From the NCBI GenBank assembly GCA_011634665.1, contig WAEK01000026.1, positions 62,001 through 126,000 on the forward strand: a DNA stretch of 64,000 nt, given 5' to 3'. The notes beneath the pieces are model-generated. The model worked only from the letters and a program-made list of their open reading frames with translations. It had not been told where the DNA came from and did not search any database. Below are positions 1-11,531 of this stretch, one piece after another. Position 1 is the stretch's first letter. Each line of letters starts with the position of its first letter. The DNA comes from Mortierella sp. BCC40632. Its lineage: Eukaryota > Mortierellomycota > Mortierellomycetes > Mortierellales > Mortierellaceae. Made by a program: the position numbers and the translations under genes.

Positions 1-1113
1 TGAGTAATGGTCAGATAGGGACGAGCATTCTCGCCGTGTGTCTTGTACTCAAGCAACGATGTAAACATCACCTGATGGAATGAGAACTGCATCAAGTAGA
101 ACTCTACACCATCACCGTGCGAAAGTGGGAGCAAGAACTATGAAAATAAAGAATAGTGATAAAATAATAAAACGGGCTTGTCAGATACGCTAACAGTGGG
201 GGTCTGGGGTTTGGGCAATGTTTGGTTACTGAAAAGAGAAATCTGTTGTCATCATGGCTTACGAGTGGGTACATCTTTGACCGGCTCAACATCTTCCTAT
301 AAGTCTCTGCGGGGACAACGGCCGAGATGGTGTCTTCCTGATCCATGTGCTTCTGGATCCAGATCTTGGAAATATCATCAGCAGAGAGATCAGCGACCAG
401 ATCGAGCTTCATGATCTTGTCCAACGACTATTGTATCCCCATGAGCACAATGTGTGTACCCCAAAGATACAAAACAGTGAGGTTAAAAATCTGTTTTTTT
501 TGTTCTTCTTCAAGTCCGGAGAAAACTCCTGCACATAATACGCTAAACTTACAGGACTAGAATCTTGCCCGGAAGAAGCTGGAGACGAGTTGGTCGCCTG
601 AGCAGGTTGCTGAGCGTTCTGAGTAGGCTGCTGTGTCGCATTGACTGCTGGCTTTGTCTCCAGTGGTTGAACCTTCTTGAATGCAGTCTGGGACTGTGGA
701 AGAATCTTGGCCTTTAGCTCGTCAATCGTTCCAACACCCTCCCTAGTAAAGACAATAAAAAAAAAAAAAAAAAAAGGGTCGATACCAAAGAAAAGAGCCA
801 GAATAGTTGGATAGAAAGTATAGGCAGATCAGGTCAGCTTTCTCTCCAGGTTCTTCCAGGACTGATCGATCCATGACCACTACACTGCAGCTCCCCTGAA
901 GACCCCAACCTACTCCTGAGCCTTTCGCTTCAGCTTATCGGCATATTTCTGAGTGAAATCAGAATGGTTGAACCGTGCAAAGACATTGCGGGGATGCTGA
1001 GGTCCAGCGAGGCGCAATGGGGCCGATCCCTTGGAGGCGAGAGAGGGTCTTGCTGAAGAGACCGCTGCTGCAGTGAATCGAGTGGTTGCAGAGAAGAATG
1101 CACGGAACGCCAT
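1..1113 (-). CDS. ATP11: ATP synthase F1 assembly chaperone Atp11 (C-terminus off the left edge)
   Basis: Mitochondrial matrix chaperone that binds free F1 beta subunit during ATP synthase assembly. Exons on the minus strand are 914-1113, 553-742, 263-427 and <1-137, with phases consistent through all joins. The first 45 residues are rich in R, S and A and free of acidic residues, as expected for a mitochondrial presequence. A low-complexity Q/A/S linker follows. The conserved Atp11 domain is visible as LDKIMKLDLVADLSADDI, then KMYPL spliced to FLLPLSHGDGVEFYLMQF and a segment ending in TITH. The splice after KMYPL restores the family's hydrophobic run. The missing part is the extreme C-terminus. 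The polyA run at about 758-776 lies inside intron 1 and reads as poly(T) in the sense direction. COA1 lies upstream on the same strand. Identification is firm; the first Met is the natural presequence start. Confidence 0.93.
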
Positions 1114-1484
1114 GTCTGATTCCTTTTGGACAATGCTTGAAGAGAATGCTCAAACAGAATTAGAGTCTCACTGGACATGTATTTATGCGACTGGGTTAAA
1201 TCTGCGGGAGGGAGGAGGAGAGGGGGGGCAAAAGCCACTTCCGTAGCCAGCCTTCGGTAATTCTACGGCAGGTACCGATTATTCTGTATTGGGGAAGGAG
1301 GAGGAGAGAAAAGATGGGAATGGGCCTCACGACGACTACCTATCTACAAAGAGCTTCACACTCTCACTTTCCAAGTCTATATGCTGTGCTTTTTTTTTTC
1401 TTTTTTTTTTTTGGTTGCCCATGGTTTGCTTCCCAAGCCTTGCTCAGTCTTTGTATGCCGTTATTTAAACTATTTTTTTTTTTT

Positions 1485-1523
<39 letters not shown>

Positions 1524-1535
1524 TTTTTACTTGTT
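1114..1535. other. Spacer between ATP11 and COA1
   Basis: This stretch holds the ATP11 promoter and the COA1 3' end. It contains T-rich runs at about 1390-1412 and 1471-1529, broken only by single C residues, just past the COA1 stop. I see no coding exon with conserved residues on either strand. Confidence 0.6.
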
Positions 1536-2204
1536 CTAGTCAAGATTGGACAAGTCCATGCCTTCGCCGAGAGCAACCAATGTTCCGTCGGGCATCGTCA
1601 GTGTAAAGTCTGTCGTAATCCATTTCTTTACAGGTCGAATAGCCACAAAGTGAACTCGGCCTTCCGCTTTCTCTCCACGAACTTGGTATTCAATATCAAC
1701 TCGACCCTTCAAATGCGCAACCGTGCCTGAAATCCATGGCCAGTCTGGGTTCACAAAGTCAATGTTCTCTCCCAACAACTCGCGAGCCTTGTTGTCATAT
1801 TTGACATTAAAAAGTGTTCCACGAACAATGCTCGTTCCTTGACGCTGATGGTTGGCAAGGACGGCGATCGAACCTGCCCAGAATCCAAGTCCAACGAGAC
1901 CAAGAACGATATAGAGCGGCGTCCGGTTGACAATCTTGGGCAGTTCTGTGGTCTCGACCTTGAACGCGGGACTGTACTTGGACTGGTTGATGCCCGATGC
2001 CGATTTGGAAGTTGAGGTTCGAGAACCAAAGGAAGATGTCGATGTCGAGGCTGCGGAGGATGAAGAACTGAATGGACGGGAGGATTTGATAGGAAGGCGA
2101 ACCTGCTGTGAGAGGTTTGATGAGAAGAACCGGGCTCCAGCAGAGCCCTGGGGTAATGCTCGCTGGAGGCGGTGCATCATGTGAAGTCCCGAAGTAGTAG
2201 CCAT
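1536..2204 (-). CDS. COA1: Cytochrome c oxidase assembly factor Coa1
   Basis: Single-exon gene of 222 aa. Coa1 is an inner-membrane protein that works with Shy1 and Mss51 in early Cox1 maturation of complex IV. The first 90 residues are Ser/Arg-rich with a presequence-like start (MATTSGLHMMHRLQRAL). A single membrane segment, YIVLGLVGLGFWAGSIAVL, follows near residue 120. The soluble domain then matches the Coa1 family: RGTLFNVKYDNKARELLG, an aromatic-Pro block (DFVNPDWPWISG), and GRVDIEYQVRGEKAEGRVHF. The reading frame is open upstream to about 2411, but the ATG at 2204 gives the presequence directly and a length close to yeast Coa1 (197 aa). Tim21 and other membrane-anchored assembly factors were considered, but the LLGENI-PWI-LKGR order fits Coa1 best. 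Confidence 0.88.
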   Translation of the reverse strand: MATTSGLHMMHRLQRALPQGSAGARFFSSNLSQQVRLPIKSSRPFSSSSSAASTSTSSFGSRTSTSKSASGINQSKYSPAFKVETTELPKIVNRTPLYIVLGLVGLGFWAGSIAVLANHQRQGTSIVRGTLFNVKYDNKARELLGENIDFVNPDWPWISGTVAHLKGRVDIEYQVRGEKAEGRVHFVAIRPVKKWITTDFTLTMPDGTLVALGEGMDLSNLD

Positions 2205-2650
2205 CGAATCCAGTAATGGTTCCTGAATGAGGAGGGTGTTGAAGCTGGTGTGGTTGATCAGGAGAAGAGAGTTTCCTACGATAAACCCGGCACAGGAGAA
2301 TGTGGTGAGAAAATCTTCTCTTCCTTCTCTTGTTGAAATGCACGTGAGCCTGGATCCAAAGGAACCCGATTTTTCTCGGAGTACCCTTTTGTGGCCGTGG
2401 GTAGATCTCAATGAAAGGTTAGTCTCAGCCTAGGACGCGACGGATGTTCCTTTGTCTTTTACTGTTCACCAAATGACCTAGGCGTTGGACAGACCAAGCC
2501 AGACCCAATACCAACCGCACAATTTGAGTGAGCGTAGAGATTTATTGATAGGCTTTGTACATGTGCTGAAAGTGTGGGTTGGAGGTTGAGATCGAGGCTC
2601 GTAAAATTGCTTTAAAAAAAAAAAGCAAGGAAAAGAAATAAAGAAAAGAA
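2205..2650. other. Spacer between COA1 and the CAX exchanger
   Basis: This is the COA1 promoter plus the 3' end of the exchanger gene. It has a short polyA run near 2614-2625. No conserved coding segment is seen. Confidence 0.5.
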
Positions 2651-4387
2651 CTACAGTGATGGATCTGGATGCACATAGAACGCAATACCAATGATGAGAT
2701 ATGTACCCAGAAGCATCACACCCTCGAGCCAGTTCGACTCGCCATCCTGGATCAAGTAGTTGACGATCAAGACTGACACGAACATGACACAGGTCTCGAA
2801 AGTGTTGAAGAAGAGAGTCATGGGCTGGTGAATGATCCAGCCGATAATGACCATCAACGGCGTGACAAACAATGCGATCTGCATGGACGACCCAATAGCC
2901 ACTCCAATAGCCAGATCCATCTTGTTCTTCATGGCCACGGTCACCGCCGTAACGTGCTCGGCAGCATTTCCCACGATAGGCAAGAGGATCAAACCGATAA
3001 ACGTACGACTGATCCCCCAAGAATCAGACAGACCTTCAATTGAGCCAACGAGAAATTCTGCACAAACGGCAACAACCACGGTCACGACCAGAAGCAATGC
3101 AATTCCCATCCACAATGGCAAGACGGGTTCTTCCTCGCTCTCATTCTCGCACTCGTAGAGGTGTGTATGCGTCTTGAGCTGGAAGAGGAGATAAAGGATG
3201 TAAATGGTCAAGAGCACAATCGAGGTTCCGTATGAAAGTTGCTTGATAGGTGTAGTCTGATCAATCCCCTTGGCTGTTGCCATGAACGCCGCTGGAATGA
3301 GTAGGGACATGCACGAGAGAGCAAGCAGTGAAGCCGAAGTCTGGGCCGCAGTCTGGTTGAATGACTGGGCTTGATACTTGAGGCCGCCAAGCAAGAAACA
3401 GAGTCCCAGGACCTATTAGTTGTGCAGTGTACAACGTTACCCAAGGCTGTCAGTGATCTGTTTGTAACGTGTGGTCATGCAGCCTCTCCTTTTGAGAGGT
3501 GTCTTTTTTTTTTTTTTTTTCACAATAGCTTGAAGGTTGTTTGTTCATTACTAGAAGGAGATTGGAGAGTACAGAGCCTAGAACCGAAGCTTGGACGACA
3601 TCAATCTTGCCTTCTTTTAGGGCTATCACGGAGAGAATTAACTCAACTGCATTTCCAAAGGAAGCATTTAACAAGGCGCCGAGATTCTAGCAACACCACA
3701 TCAGGGGGTGAAGAGAAAGGGGAGGGGGGGAAGGTTAAAGGAGTTTGGTCAGCATCAAGGGACAAACGATCATCGGAGAAGGGGAGCGGCCAACCAAACT
3801 TGCGATTGCATCCCATGCAAAGAGCTTTGGTCCATGATCTATCACCGCTTACCTCTCCAAGCCTCATCGAGATTTCTTCTGTTGCGTATCCTAGTACTGA
3901 AGAGGTACAGAACCATCATTGTCAACACCATTGCAAAGGAGAAGGGGGGGGGTACATCCATGATTATACCGTGGGTCAGTTTTCTCCCCGGTAATCCCTT
4001 CTTTTCGCTGCTGTCTGCGCAATCTCGAAAGTATCATTGCGAAAGCGAGGACTCGTCAACCTGGGGATTCAACATACATTTTGCCAGTGGGATGATGGCC
4101 ATGAAATTGAGTAAAAAGACCGCGACGGGAGACCAATGGAGCATGTCGGCAATAATACCCAAGGGTATAAAGATTAGGAGAACATTGATCCGAGTCGCAA
4201 AGAGGATGGTCTTAAGGCACTGAAAGAATGACATGCGCTCTTGCACAACCATGCCGGCTCCTGGGAGAACGCCATTGTTTGTTGGAAGGGTTCCTCGAAG
4301 CGAACGAGCTGACCGGATGGTGACTCGATTGTCAACGGTGTTCGAGATTGGCTCGTCGCTTACAGATACTGGGCGACTGTCGGACAT
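2651..4387 (-). CDS. Vacuolar Ca2+/H+ antiporter of the CAX/VCX1 family
   Basis: Four exons (4078-4387, 3853-3896, 3552-3686, 2651-3412) give 416 aa with all phases consistent. It imports Ca2+ into the vacuole in exchange for protons. About 60 hydrophilic N-terminal residues precede the first helix. The two pseudo-symmetric halves each carry the family signature: [18 protein letters not shown] in the first half and [20 protein letters not shown] in the second. An acidic loop (CENESEEEP) separates the halves, as in yeast Vcx1. The 44-nt second exon supplies [15 protein letters not shown], and its acceptor must be the CAG before TACTAGG because the later TAG would create a stop. The last residues (YVHPDPSL) are hydrophilic. 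Family membership is certain. Whether it sits in the vacuole or another endomembrane is inferred from homology. Confidence 0.93.
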
Positions 4388-4740
4388 GGCGCGAGGATTT
4401 GAGTGAATGGGTAGCTTTGAGTTCCGTCGGCTCCTTGAGGTTCTTGGATATTTCTTGCGACTGACACGATCAGATGCCGCTTTTCACCTGTGAAACTGTT
4501 TGAGAAAAAGCGGTGAGAAAATGGTAAAGATGGTCAGACCAGAGGAGAAGAAAAAGAAGAAGAGGAAGAAGAGGAGGAAGAGGAAGAAGAGGAGGAAGAG
4601 GAAGAAGAGAGAAAAGTACAAAAAACAAACACCAGAATGTTTTTGCGCGTCAGCCGCCGCACATGCTCACGACAAAAGGTATAATGTGAGCTTTTGGTGT
4701 TCTGAGTCTCTGGTCTTGCTCAGCCGAAAATTGATTTTAG

Positions 4741-4776
<36 letters not shown>

Positions 4777-6230
4777 GAGGGAGGAGGGAAACCGAGCGCG
4801 ATGGTTTTCAAAAAACACGACCGGTCCATTGGCATAACTATAGGTCCATGAAAAGCACTGTGTTTCCAAAGTCCATCAGACAATGTTTACTCGCATTCGC
4901 AAAGCCTTGGGGAGGAAAAAATAATGGGTCACGGAAGCTAGAGTGCGGCCGCTGCTCCTTTTGAGAGATCCCCCATCCATCCATCTGCTTAGAGAGACTT
5001 TTGTTTTTCTTTGTGGGAGGGGAAAGGGCGAGTATCACAGGTGCCCTTTGATTTGGATTGTTGACCCAGGTCGTCTTGGTCGTAACTTCCTGACTCAGCC
5101 CCCTCCCCCCCTCCCCTCTCCTCTTTCAAGAACTGGATAAAGTTGGGGTTGGGGGGCTAATTGTTGGCGTAACTGAAGGTCACAAAAAGGAGAATTAAGA
5201 AGCGTGCGAAAATGTGGAAGGAACAGTAGACCTCTGCTGGCAATTGTTGGTACGATATTTTTCTGAACAATGTTTCCTATTACCCGTGATCAGATAACAC
5301 TGGTAACGACTGATGAACGTCAGGCGAACCCTCACCCCTCTGTGGATGACTCGGGTATTTTTTTTCTCTAACGATGCATGCTCCAAAGGTTCTAGGTTCG
5401 ATTTTTGCCCAGTGTAGATTATGCTCAAGAGATGAAAACTCGACAACTCGTGGCGCGAAGGCTTTAGAAACTCCTGTTCCACGTACCGCGATAGTTTGCT
5501 TTGTCAGGAGGACGTCTCTTTTTTAGCCTAATCATTTGACTCTAGAAATCCGCTATGGGTGTCTCGTTCCAGGAATAAAAACGGGGCACCAATGGTATTG
5601 GAGACGACTCACAATGCTACCGAGCTATTGCCAAGTAAGAGGGGTGTGCTATCTAAGATCAATCATCTACAGTACAGCATGAGCATAAGCAATCAGAACT
5701 TGCCTAGATCTTGGAGGAAAGGTAGCGAAGTTATCTTAAGAACTGGGGCAAGCTGGTGACGAAGGCTAGCGTATCATAATCCCATGGTAGAGTTTGAACT
5801 CGTATGGCATGCCTTCATCCTTAACAGTCTGGTGGCGTAAAAACTCACCTTCTCGAGTTTGACCAATTTGGTTAGGGAGAAGAAGGCTTCTCTGGCTAGG
5901 CCGGCCTCTACCTTACGACACGAAAGAAAGGTCGATCTGCCAACGCGTAGCTTCTCTATTCGTTTTGTCGTCCCATATCAACTGTCCAACCTGACCCGAC
6001 TTGGTCCGACTTAGTTGCAGCCTGTAGGTAAATAGGTGTGCACTTGGGACGACATGGCGGGAGTCATTCTAATTACGAAGCGATATCAGACGGTCTCCCC
6101 TATCATATCCCTTAGTTTATTTCCCACTTTGAAGTGGCGCAGAATATCTAATTCCCGATATTTCAGTTTGCATTGGCTCTGGCTCTGTCAATGCAATCTG
6201 TCTGCCCAGTCCATCACAACGGCATTCACC
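4388..6230. other. 1.8 kb spacer between divergent CAX and ASH2 genes
   Basis: This is a divergent promoter region. It contains a purine-only run built from (AGGAAG)-like units at about 4540-4615 and a polyA tract at 4741-4773. Between 5,180 and 6,030 several stretches resemble tRNA T-arms, but none folds into a complete cloverleaf. I see no supported gene. Confidence 0.6.
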
Positions 6231-9184
6231 ATGTCCCAGCAACTCGGCTGGAATCCCGCTCATACCATCAACCGACAGGGGCAGTATTGCTACTGTGGCC
6301 AGGACAGGCGACTCAATGAGCTAGCTTTACAGTGCAAAGGTGCGGAGGGCTGAATTTCAACTTGAGCATTAATGGCCATCCTTCTCTTCATTTCAGGACG
6401 CGAAGTGCGACACGGTCTGAATGAGACCACACATGGAAGGCATATGGGACTCACTTGTGGCAGGGACTTTTTCTCTTTTTCTTTTTCTTTTTTACAAACT
6501 TCTGATTCCTTTGCTCTGCTCTTAGGCTGCCAGAATTGGTTCCATGCCTCATGTGTCGGGGTACCCCTCGGCCCTGTAGTACCATTCATCACCAACTACA
6601 AATTTCTGTGCAAAACCTGTGTCGTCAAACCCACAGGGAAAAACCAGAATCAACAACCTGTCAGAGAACCTGGATCAATCCCCGAATTCTTTGAACGGGT
6701 CACAGCAGGATGGAAAGAGATTTGCGCAACGACCATTGCCAACTTGGTGGTTCAAGAGTACTTGAAGCAGGCTCAGGAGTACAAGGGACCAGGAAGTGAT
6801 CCGAATGAGGAGAATCTCTGGTCTGTCAATGCTCATCTCATCCACTGGAACGACCACCGATATTACTTTAATAAGAAGGACCACATTCTCCCCTATGTGG
6901 ATCGCCATTGGAAGGCACTCTGCACAGACAGGAGTCGAACCCCTACTTGGTATGTCGAGTGTTCGACCTTTTTATTGTCCTGTGCCGCAATGACATTCCA
7001 TTTTTTAATACTGTCCAGAAAGACTAATGACTTTGATGTTGGTAATAGGTGGGCCACGCTGGGAAGCTGTCTATACATTTCCAAGGACGTCTTTGCAGCA
7101 ACAGATGAGCAGGCGCGTTCAGCATCATCCGATTTTTGTCTTGCCAAACCCGATCTTTGGAATATCAAGCCTGGACATATCACAGTATGAATGCCCTCTT
7201 TTTTCTCATTCTTTTTGTAAAGCACTGTTCTACGGACTTCCCATTTTAAAGAATGCCTGTGCTAATCCTAACATTCTTCAATAGAGCCACCAATCTCCAA
7301 GCTCAAGATCACAGGCACCCAAGGGACCACGTGAGGCCAAACGAAAGGCTGCTGGATCAACGGGAGGACAGGAGGAACCAGCCCCCAAAAAATCATCCTC
7401 GAGCAGTAAATCGGAAAAGAAAAAGTCTTCGTCTGCCAACAGTCGCCGCCTTGGCACTCCACCTGTCATCCCGCAGACGACCTATATACCCCTCCCCAAC
7501 ACAGTCGTTACCACCAACAGCGGAAGCAACATCACATCCTTTAGCACTCCAAACGAACACCCGTATAACCGCTTCCGGTTCAAATATGTGACTTGCGAAC
7601 CTGACCCGCAGCTAGAGTATATGCTCTATCGACAAACAGTCAACCCAGTCCTATCCGGAGTTCGACTATGCAGAGAGGATATGAGTCCATATATGTTTAT
7701 TGACGAAGAATGTATGACCATCACCACTGAGAAGGGCTTCCGCATGGTGAGGGCCAACTGCGGCGTCAGGGAGGGCAAGTGGTTTTATGAAGTGACTATA
7801 GACCGAGGAGGCGAGCCTCGGTATGAAGGAAAAGATGGTGCTCATGTCCGGCTAGGATGGGCTCGCCGTGAAGGTAATGTTATGTTCTATTATTCTCTAC
7901 TAGAGTATATCAAGGATTTAAGGATGAAGTGCCGTTGGTACTCTCTCTCTCTTTTTTTTTTGCTCCGCATTCTGATATCCTTATTTCTATTTTTTTTTTT
8001 TAAAAAAAAAAAACGACCTTTTAGCCACACTACAGGCCCCAGTTGGATTTGACGCATACAGTTATGGCATTCGGGACACGACGGGTGAAAAGGTACACAT
8101 GTCCAGGGTGATCCCCTTTGGTGAACCCTTTGAAACGGGCGATGTAATTGGACTCTACATCTCATTGCCTCCCGATGGAAATGAAGCGGCCTTCTTTAAG
8201 CATCGTCGATTACGAAAGTCATTCATGTTCAAGGGACAGCTATATTTTGAATCTGTGGACTATTCGCCTACAAAGCGATACATCGAAATGGCAGAATATG
8301 AGGCCACACCGATCAAGACCAATCTCGAGAAACCTGTCTCTCCACCTATCATTCCAGGATCCAAGATTATTGTTTACAAAAATGGTGTCTGTCAAGGTGT
8401 ATTGTGGCAGGACCTCTTGGCACTTCTCCCCATTGAACAGAATGCCAAAGAAAAGGATCAGCTCCGGTTCGATGATGGTACTCTTGGCTATTATCCTGTC
8501 ATCTCTGTTTATAGAAACGGAACCGCCACCGCGAACTTTGGACCTGACTTCAAGTATCCCCCAAGTGCAGATCCAGAGGCCGAAGCCGAGAACATGAGAC
8601 AGACTGGGACTAAGAACGTATGGAGACCCATGTCAGAACGATGGGATGAAAAGCTCGTTGAAGAGTGTTTGATTGATCTGGTGGATGAGGTTGAGCTCTG
8701 GGAGAATCAAATGCATCTCAAGGCGTCTGTCAATGCCGCTGGTGAGACTGCATCTGAACCACGGATACGGAGTCGTGATCATACAGAGGAAATTGATGAT
8801 AGTGAGATGAGTAGTAGTGGTCAACGAAGAACTTCAAGTCACTCGCGAAGAGAACGTCATGGCCATGGCCTGAAGGATGAGGATGATTTTGGTGATGTCG
8901 AAATGGACTCGGGCATAGACCGGGACCCAAGAGGTGATGAAGACCCATACGATGACGAGGCTGATCAGCAATCAATCCAGACAGGGGGCCCTGAACATGA
9001 AGAAGACTTTGGGTATCGTTCAGGAGACGTGGTCATGGAGGAGGATGACGAAGTGAGAAGGAGGCATGTTGATAATGATAGTGTCCTAGGCCGAGAGGAC
9101 GACCGGCGCGACTCGGGTGACGAAGAAGACGAGGATGTAGACGAGGAGGGCAGCGAGGCAGCCTATTATGATGCTCGGCAATGA
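6231..9184 (+). CDS. ASH2: COMPASS subunit Ash2 (PHD finger, winged helix, SPRY)
   Basis: Five exons (6231-6339, 6526-6949, 7049-7184, 7285-7873, 8025-9184) give 805 aa. Ash2 is a core subunit of the Set1/COMPASS histone H3K4 methyltransferase and acts in the nucleus. Splicing of exons 1 and 2 completes a Cys-rich finger: CYC, then LQCKGCQNWFHASC, then FLCKTC (residues about 20-75). A helical DNA-binding-like region follows, with the conserved WSVNAHLIHWND. A Lys/Ser-rich linker leads into a SPRY domain (ANCGVREGKWFYEVTI; VRLGWARREATLQAPVG; YSYGIRD). The final helix RWDEKLVEECLIDLVDEVELW matches the Dpy-30-binding segment. After it comes an unusual tail of about 150 residues rich in Asp/Glu. 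Fungal relatives include Bre2 and Cps60; having both PHD and SPRY in one chain is the animal-like layout. Confidence 0.93.
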
Positions 9185-9729
9185 ATAGATATCAAGTCCC
9201 TCTTTAAAATTTAACAAAAGCCATGGTCGTTTCTTCCTACGTACTTCAATAGTTGACTGTGTTTGTCTTTACTTGATTACGTGTTTTGCCTTTGTTTGTG
9301 TCCATTCTCAGTCCGTAGCCTCCGCGGGAGTCACACTGCATTCGACTGAAGCCTTGAATGTTGAAGACTTGGGTCTTGTCTCCAGCTCAACAGACTGGCA
9401 TTTATGTCGGGTCATGGAACTTTGCTGACAGTTCAAACGTTCATCACACTGGCCATAAAAGTTGAGACGCTCCTGTCATGGCAATTCACAATTCTGCGAC
9501 TGTGTCGCACGTCTTGATCATATCGAGTGCCCTGATGACATTTGCGACTCAAGATTAGGGGATCTCGCCTTGCATTTTAGAGTTTCAGCCTACAGGTCCC
9601 AGTCCCATTGAACTGGTAGAATGAAAAGTTTTCAGAGGCTCCTTGCGGTACGCAGGACAGACTAGTTTGGTGTCCATTGGTGAAGATTTTGATATCGTTC
9701 TTTTTGCCAAGCCAAGCAAGCAAAGCAAA

Positions 9730-9732
<3 letters not shown>

Positions 9733-9764
<32 letters not shown>
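9733..9764. repeat. (TC)16 microsatellite
   Basis: An uninterrupted run of TC dinucleotides lies in the spacer downstream of ASH2. Confidence 0.95.
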
Positions 9765-9767
<3 letters not shown>

Positions 9768-10140
9768 TAGCTCGTGCTTAGCCTGCGATCCCTGGTTACT
9801 GTATGCCGTTAGAATTGTGGGGTAATATGTCCAAGCAGGTCGAACAAAATTTGACCACCCCCTGTTGTGTTGTGCGCACGGGGCTTGAGAACAGCCATGA
9901 CGCAAATTTTTTAGACCACTCTGACGTGCCAGGGTGTAATGAGTAGCGCGGATGAGTGACTGTCTATCTTCCCGCTCCAGGGTGCCACTAGTGCGCGCTT
10001 GATGTCAGGATTATGAATCGCAAGTCCACAGAGACGAGCCAAGAAGGAGTCCAAACCCACTTTGGGTTCTTGGAATGACATGGCCGTCCTGTCATCTACC
10101 GACTACAAGTTTTTATCTGTCGTCTCGCATTTTCAGACTT

Positions 10141-10148
10141 TATAAAAA
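10141..10148 (+). promoter_or_regulatory. TATA box of the hydrophilin-like gene
   Basis: The element TATAAAAA lies 142 bases before the ATG at 10283 and is followed by a C/A-rich leader. It is the clearest core-promoter element in the window and fits a strongly inducible gene. Inferred from sequence only. Confidence 0.6.
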
Positions 10149-10282
10149 GGGCGACATCCTCCAGGCTATGGTTCGATATTCCTTTCCACATCAGCTCTCT
10201 TCAATAAACTACTAAAAGATCAACCAACAACTGCCTCCTCTTCCCCCTCTCAAAGACAATACAAACCATACACACTTCTACA

Positions 10283-11140
10283 ATGACAAGCACCAACAAG
10301 CCCACTGCCATGGAAAAGGTCAAGGAGAAGGCCATTAACCTTGTCGACAAGGTCACCGGCAAATCCCATGAGCACCATGACGGCAATGTGGACCCTACCA
10401 CCCACGACCAGCACCCTACCCTCCAACCCCAATCACGGACACAGCACACTCACGGCTATGTCCCAGCCACAAACGCGAATGCAAATGCAGGCATGAATGT
10501 GGCAGCCACTCAACAACACAGTGGACCACTCCATACGGGTGCAGCCCTTTCCTCAACGGCCGTTCCACACAAGCCAACCGTGGAAGGGACTGCCTATGAA
10601 CAACAGTTCCTTCCACAGGGAACTAGGGGAACAGTTCATGCTACTACTGTAGCCCCTACTGAGCCAATTGTCACCACTGGTCGTGCCATCGATCCCAAGC
10701 TTGCACAAGCGCCGCTGCACCATCATCAACAGCAGCCCTCTGTCACCACAGCAGCCACTTCGGGTACCACCAAGGGTGCCACGGGCAGTCATATCCCAAC
10801 CTTTGCCCAGAATATCCCTCCAACTGCTGCAGGCATAGTCCCCGCGACAGCCTACACTGCAGGCACCATTGATCCCCAACATCAACTTCAACTTGGTGCA
10901 GCTGACAACATGAGTCAACGTGACCCCAACCACCCAGTGAATGCGAACCCATTCCCTGAAAGTCAACATCAGCATCAGCCACGCCATCATCCTCATCCGA
11001 CCGAGGGTACTAAGCTAGATAACAAGTTTGTCCCTGCCATGGGTGCTCCTGGCACGACCACTGCTGCTGGAACTCACCTCCCTGGTCAGTACCATAGCAA
11101 TGAAAATGCAGTTCCTCCAAATCCACTTCCAAGGACCTAA
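10283..11140 (+). CDS. Hydrophilin/LEA-like low-complexity protein
   Basis: Intronless, 285 aa. No catalytic domain is recognised. The first 30 residues form a charged amphipathic helix (MEKVKEKAINLVDKVTGK) like those of stress-induced CsbD, LEA or hydrophilin proteins. The rest is disordered, rich in His, Gln, Thr, Pro, Gly and Asn, with no Cys or Trp and no signal peptide or membrane segment. His clusters (HEHHDG, HHHQQQ, HQHQPRHHPHP) are notable and could bind metal. The strong TATA box, the C-ending codons and the lack of introns suggest a highly expressed, probably stress-responsive gene. The function is inferred from composition alone. It could equally be a lineage-specific disordered protein. 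Confidence 0.8.
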   Translation: MTSTNKPTAMEKVKEKAINLVDKVTGKSHEHHDGNVDPTTHDQHPTLQPQSRTQHTHGYVPATNANANAGMNVAATQQHSGPLHTGAALSSTAVPHKPTVEGTAYEQQFLPQGTRGTVHATTVAPTEPIVTTGRAIDPKLAQAPLHHHQQQPSVTTAATSGTTKGATGSHIPTFAQNIPPTAAGIVPATAYTAGTIDPQHQLQLGAADNMSQRDPNHPVNANPFPESQHQHQPRHHPHPTEGTKLDNKFVPAMGAPGTTTAAGTHLPGQYHSNENAVPPNPLPRT

Positions 11141-11531
11141 ATTCCTTTTTGCCTCTTGTAGCAAACTTGCCAATTCCCCCTTTCCTTGATACTTTCGATT
11201 CTTTTCGTAAAAACCAACAAGCTCTGTTAATAAAATAAAACAAAATAAAAAAAAATGTAATTGCTTGAAAACCCAATCGAGTGCGTATCAAGATTATCCT
11301 GGCACAATAAGTGAGGCAAAAAAAAAAAAAAAAAAAAAAGGTAGAGGTAGAGGAAGAAAGGGTATTCTTGATATTAAGTAGAAGAGATAAAGTACTAAAA
11401 GGGAACCTTTTTCTTTTTTTTCTTTTTCTTTTTCTTTTTCTTTCTTGGTGGTGGTGGCAGTGGCAGTGGTGGGTTTCCTATGTCAATCGAATGGCGCCTG
11501 CTCCCAGGTCAAAGGAGGAGGCTGCCGAATC
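11141..11531. other. Convergent 3' spacer
   Basis: This is the 3' ends of the hydrophilin-like gene and ISC1. It holds a polyA run at 11319-11339, a T-rich run near 11410-11442 and an imperfect GTGGTGG/CAGTGG stretch. No gene is seen. Confidence 0.5.

Larger units (their letters stand above)
9185..10282. other. Spacer: ASH2 3' end and hydrophilin promoter
   Basis: This holds a TC microsatellite at about 9733-9764, otherwise unique sequence, and at the right end a TATA element at 10141. No coding exon is evident. Confidence 0.6.

Noticed and set aside
4500..4964. Lys/Arg-rich open frame on the plus strand
   Set aside because: It is a translation of a purine-rich AGGAAG run plus a polyA tract in the CAX/ASH2 spacer, with no conserved features.
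5330..5420. GGTTCG-containing segments resembling tRNA T-loops
   Set aside because: No matching stems or anticodon arm could be placed on either strand.
5780..5880. tRNA-like sequence on the minus strand with a GAGTTCAAACTC T-arm-like segment
   Set aside because: The T stem fails at two of the first four pairs and no acceptor stem or D arm can be aligned, so it is not a functional tRNA.
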